From contig VZRZ01004327.1 of assembly GCA_013398175.1 (NCBI GenBank), positions 1 through 64,000 of the forward strand: a stretch of 64,000 nucleotides of DNA. Direction: 5' to 3'. Both the position numbers and the translations under genes were made by a program. The notes under the pieces were generated by a model. That model was not told where the DNA came from. It ran no database searches and saw only the letters and a program-made list of their open reading frames with translations. Below, piece after piece: positions 61,601-64,000 of this stretch; position 1 is the first letter of the stretch; every line of letters starts with the position of its first letter. This stretch comes from Climacteris rufus. Its lineage: Eukaryota > Chordata > Aves > Passeriformes > Climacteridae.

Positions 61601-61921
61601 TCCATATGGACCAGAATTAAAATTAGTACTATTTTTAATAACAAACTAACAGCAGTAAACATACAGAGACCATCTAGAACAATATCAGCTGACTGGCAGA
61701 GAGAATCAGTCCTAAGCCCACTTTTGTTTGCCAGCAATCACTTTGGCTTCTTTGGCAGTTTTGTCTAGCTTCAAGTGCAAACTAAACTTTGAAAAGAGAA
61801 AAATTCTAGACAAAATTAGGAACATTGGCCAGGACTCCTTGAGTTCTGTGAAACAACTTTCATGTAGCAGTCTGAAACTCAGTTTCTATCTGAGAGCAGT
61901 TTTGAATCATATCGGGGGGAA
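58669..61921. other. Unique DNA, no gene seen
   Basis: Contains a perfect 18-bp palindrome (60640-60657). Overlapping open frames at 60667-60982 and others have no domain. Confidence 0.5.
60640..60657. repeat. Perfect 18-bp palindrome
   Basis: TTAACATGATCATGTTAA reads identically on both strands, with no loop. Confidence 0.9.
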
Positions 61922-62289
61922 TGTCGCACTTGGACACGAAAGAAAGACGCAGACAAGCGTTGGAGAAAGCGGAGCCGAAACTGGGGAGCACTCTATGGAC
62001 TTTATTTTACATATCTTCTTAGAAACCACCGTGGATTGGAGGGAGAACTTGCCGCCCCTCAATCACACTGGCTGAAGGAAATATCCATCAAACATCTCCG
62101 CCCAGCAGAAAGGAATGCAAACAACAGAACACAGAAAAACATGGCTATGTTTACAGAAAGTGTGTGAGAAACTGTTACAGAAAAATGAAAACATCGAAGA
62201 ACTGCAAAACTCAGGGCAACAGGGGAATACACAGATTTCCCCCTCCTCATACTAGCAAGACCAGGGGTGATTTTGTGCCTGTTATTACA
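61922..62289 (-). mobile_element. LTR, approximate limits
   Basis: On minus, AAAATAAAGTCC (62009-61998) is a polyadenylation signal followed by CTCCGCTTTCTCC and an end near GTCCAAGTGCGACA and CCCCCCGAT, with a CpG-rich R/U5 of about 80 bases. The proposed start TGTAATAACAGGC is tentative. The CpG-rich 3' end in AT-rich DNA and the signal order support an ERVK-like LTR. Flanks on the two sides resemble each other only loosely (GAATC / TAATC). Confidence 0.62.
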
Positions 62290-64000
62290 ATTTTAATCTC
62301 CAGATCAGGTGCTCAAAACCCACACAAAAGCCGTCACTTTTATATATATATATGTTGCTGTCCAGTGTTATCAGGGATGTAATGACAAGATGTTCACACA
62401 TTGATGGAGATGAGAAAATGGCCTCAATGGCACAGTTTTAATTGCTTTTATACAGTCAAAAACAGGAAACAGGATTGAAATAAAGTGCACCAATAGAGAA
62501 CAGGTAAACAAGCCTTACACTGGAGAAAGCAGAGACTCTGGGTCAGAACTCAGGATCCCAGAATACACTTCTTCATCTTCTTCTGAGTGCTGGAGGTAGC
62601 TCACAGACCCATGGGAATCACTTTCAGGCTCTAGAAGCCTGTCATGTGATCCCACATATATACATATATTGTATTACCTAGATATATATAGATATAGATT
62701 ATATATATACCATATATATATTATATAACCTAGAAGAATTGATTAGGAAATTAAAGTGTAGTCAGATGCAGTTGAAGGAATTGAAAGGGAGTCTTTGCTG
62801 TTGCACAGTTTCTTGGCAAATAATTGCATAAAATAATGATAAAAAATGCATGAGATGCGTCAAGGAGTTTCTCACCACCCACTGCACTAGTTCATTTAAA
62901 ATGTTTCCTCTCACTTGGGAGGACCTGAAATTGCAGCAGTGGATATTAATAGTTCCAAAGGGTATCTGAAGTAATTTGTTACTGGCAGGTGTTTGAAGTC
63001 CATAGCAACTTTTTTTCCTCCTTCTATGCTTTGAGTAAATGAGATGACATAACACGTCATCTTCCATTTCAGGAATTGAAGAACCGCCACTCATCTACCT
63101 CTAAGGGCAGAAGACACAGAAGATAATTAAGCACAATAAAGCAGTAAGGAATGCTAAGATCACAGAAAAATTCTTCTAAAAGCACAGCAAAAACATGCAT
63201 AGTGTCCCTTTTGAAATCATCTGCTCACTGAATCACACAGCACCTGGGCTCTCAGTGTGCAATATATTTTTTAAATTATTTTTTAATGCAACCCCTCATA
63301 TTATAACATTGCCATAATATCAATAATAAGTTGCTTGGGGTCAACAAAAGGCTAACTGGTAATTCAAGAGTACAGTAAAGAACATATTTAGCAGTTAGTA
63401 AATCAGAACATAGGAGGATAGATTGATAGGAATTGTAATGGTAAATGATATGAAGAGACAAACCAAACAGCAGAACTAGGAAGACTCTCATCTTCTGCTA
63501 GCTGTTATGAACAGATTCCACATATTTTTCTGCTGTGTTATCCATAAAAAATAACATTCATAACCATTATATGCTATCAAAGCAACTCTTAGTACTAGAG
63601 TGAATTATTTCCTTCTGTAATACTTTTCTATTAAAAATGAGCTACAAACCAGAACAAACCAAATGCAATACATCTCCTGTAACACATGTGCCACCTTCCA
63701 AGTCATATAAAGATTTAGCCATGTAATGCTGGTTGCTGTGGACTTAATACAGTTAAACTCCCCAGGACTTAAGTCATGAATATTTGAGAGATAACCTATT
63801 TATTACTTTAATAGATTCTTTGCCTTATTATAAGAGGGTTTTCACTATTCAGACTCATATTATGAAATAGTGATGCTTGGTTGCATTGAAACATTTCTTA
63901 TTTCTCATTCAGAGCTATCAAGTGACCATCAACATATTACATATTAATTGGTACACATGAAACAACTTGTATTGTGTTTTATGTCTTCAATTTCTTTAGG
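62290..64000. other. AT-rich DNA, no gene seen
   Basis: Includes TA repeats at 62340-62353 and a TATATA-rich block at 62656-62735. The minus open frame 62762-63094 (110 codons) has no recognised domain. Confidence 0.55.
62656..62735. repeat. TATA-rich simple sequence
   Basis: Clustered TATATA runs with GATATAGAT interruptions. Low complexity. Confidence 0.9.

Noticed and set aside
1..64000. tRNA, rRNA, CRISPR or bacterial-type operon
   Set aside because: No cloverleaf with A and B boxes, no rRNA blocks, no regularly spaced repeats with unique spacers, and no dense coding was seen. The DNA is eukaryotic.

Overview
This is vertebrate, almost certainly avian, nuclear DNA. It is AT-rich and has no operon-like coding density. 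It carries several copies of the 3' end of CR1, the dominant bird LINE, recognisable from the repeated ATTCTATGA-type tail. It also carries LTRs of endogenous retroviruses whose termini resemble those I know from neoavian genomes, especially songbirds. 'Songbird-like' is an inference from the LTR families; species and chromosome cannot be read from the window. Two single N bases (4289 and 49428) show that it comes from a draft assembly.

I find no protein-coding gene, tRNA, rRNA or CRISPR array. The open reading frames are short, overlap on both strands, and show neither a recognisable domain nor a convincing splice-site context. The window is best read as a gene desert or the inside of a very large intron. 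What can be annotated is a fossil record of retroelements.

Layout. 1-694: left edge of a minus-strand endogenous retroelement, with a promoter LTR segment followed by a coiled-coil coding remnant that runs off the window. 3994-4646: solo LTR with a perfect 5-bp target duplication. 5855-6846: an old and a younger CR1 fragment. 14700-15125: CR1 reverse-transcriptase remnant with a mutated catalytic box. 16824-17020 and 19676-19985: two CR1 3' ends. 18868-19045: an isolated CpG-rich islet. 22236-22767: an LTR-like element with 10-bp duplications, then a CR1 scrap that runs into a TTCCC repeat. 22.8-40.8 kb: mostly unique AT-rich DNA with three CR1 fragments and no LTR that I can see. 40.8-62.3 kb: eight LTRs in about 21.5 kb (40828, 42822, 47431, 48762, 53952, 56373, 58256, 61922), plus two CR1 fragments.

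Eight of the eleven LTRs point to the minus strand. The best leads are the pair of LTR-like elements with 10-bp flanking duplications, the two elements that share a ~290-bp promoter module but have unrelated bodies, the CpG islet, and the G-quadruplex-prone repeat inside CR1. I saw nothing that amounts to a new multi-gene system.
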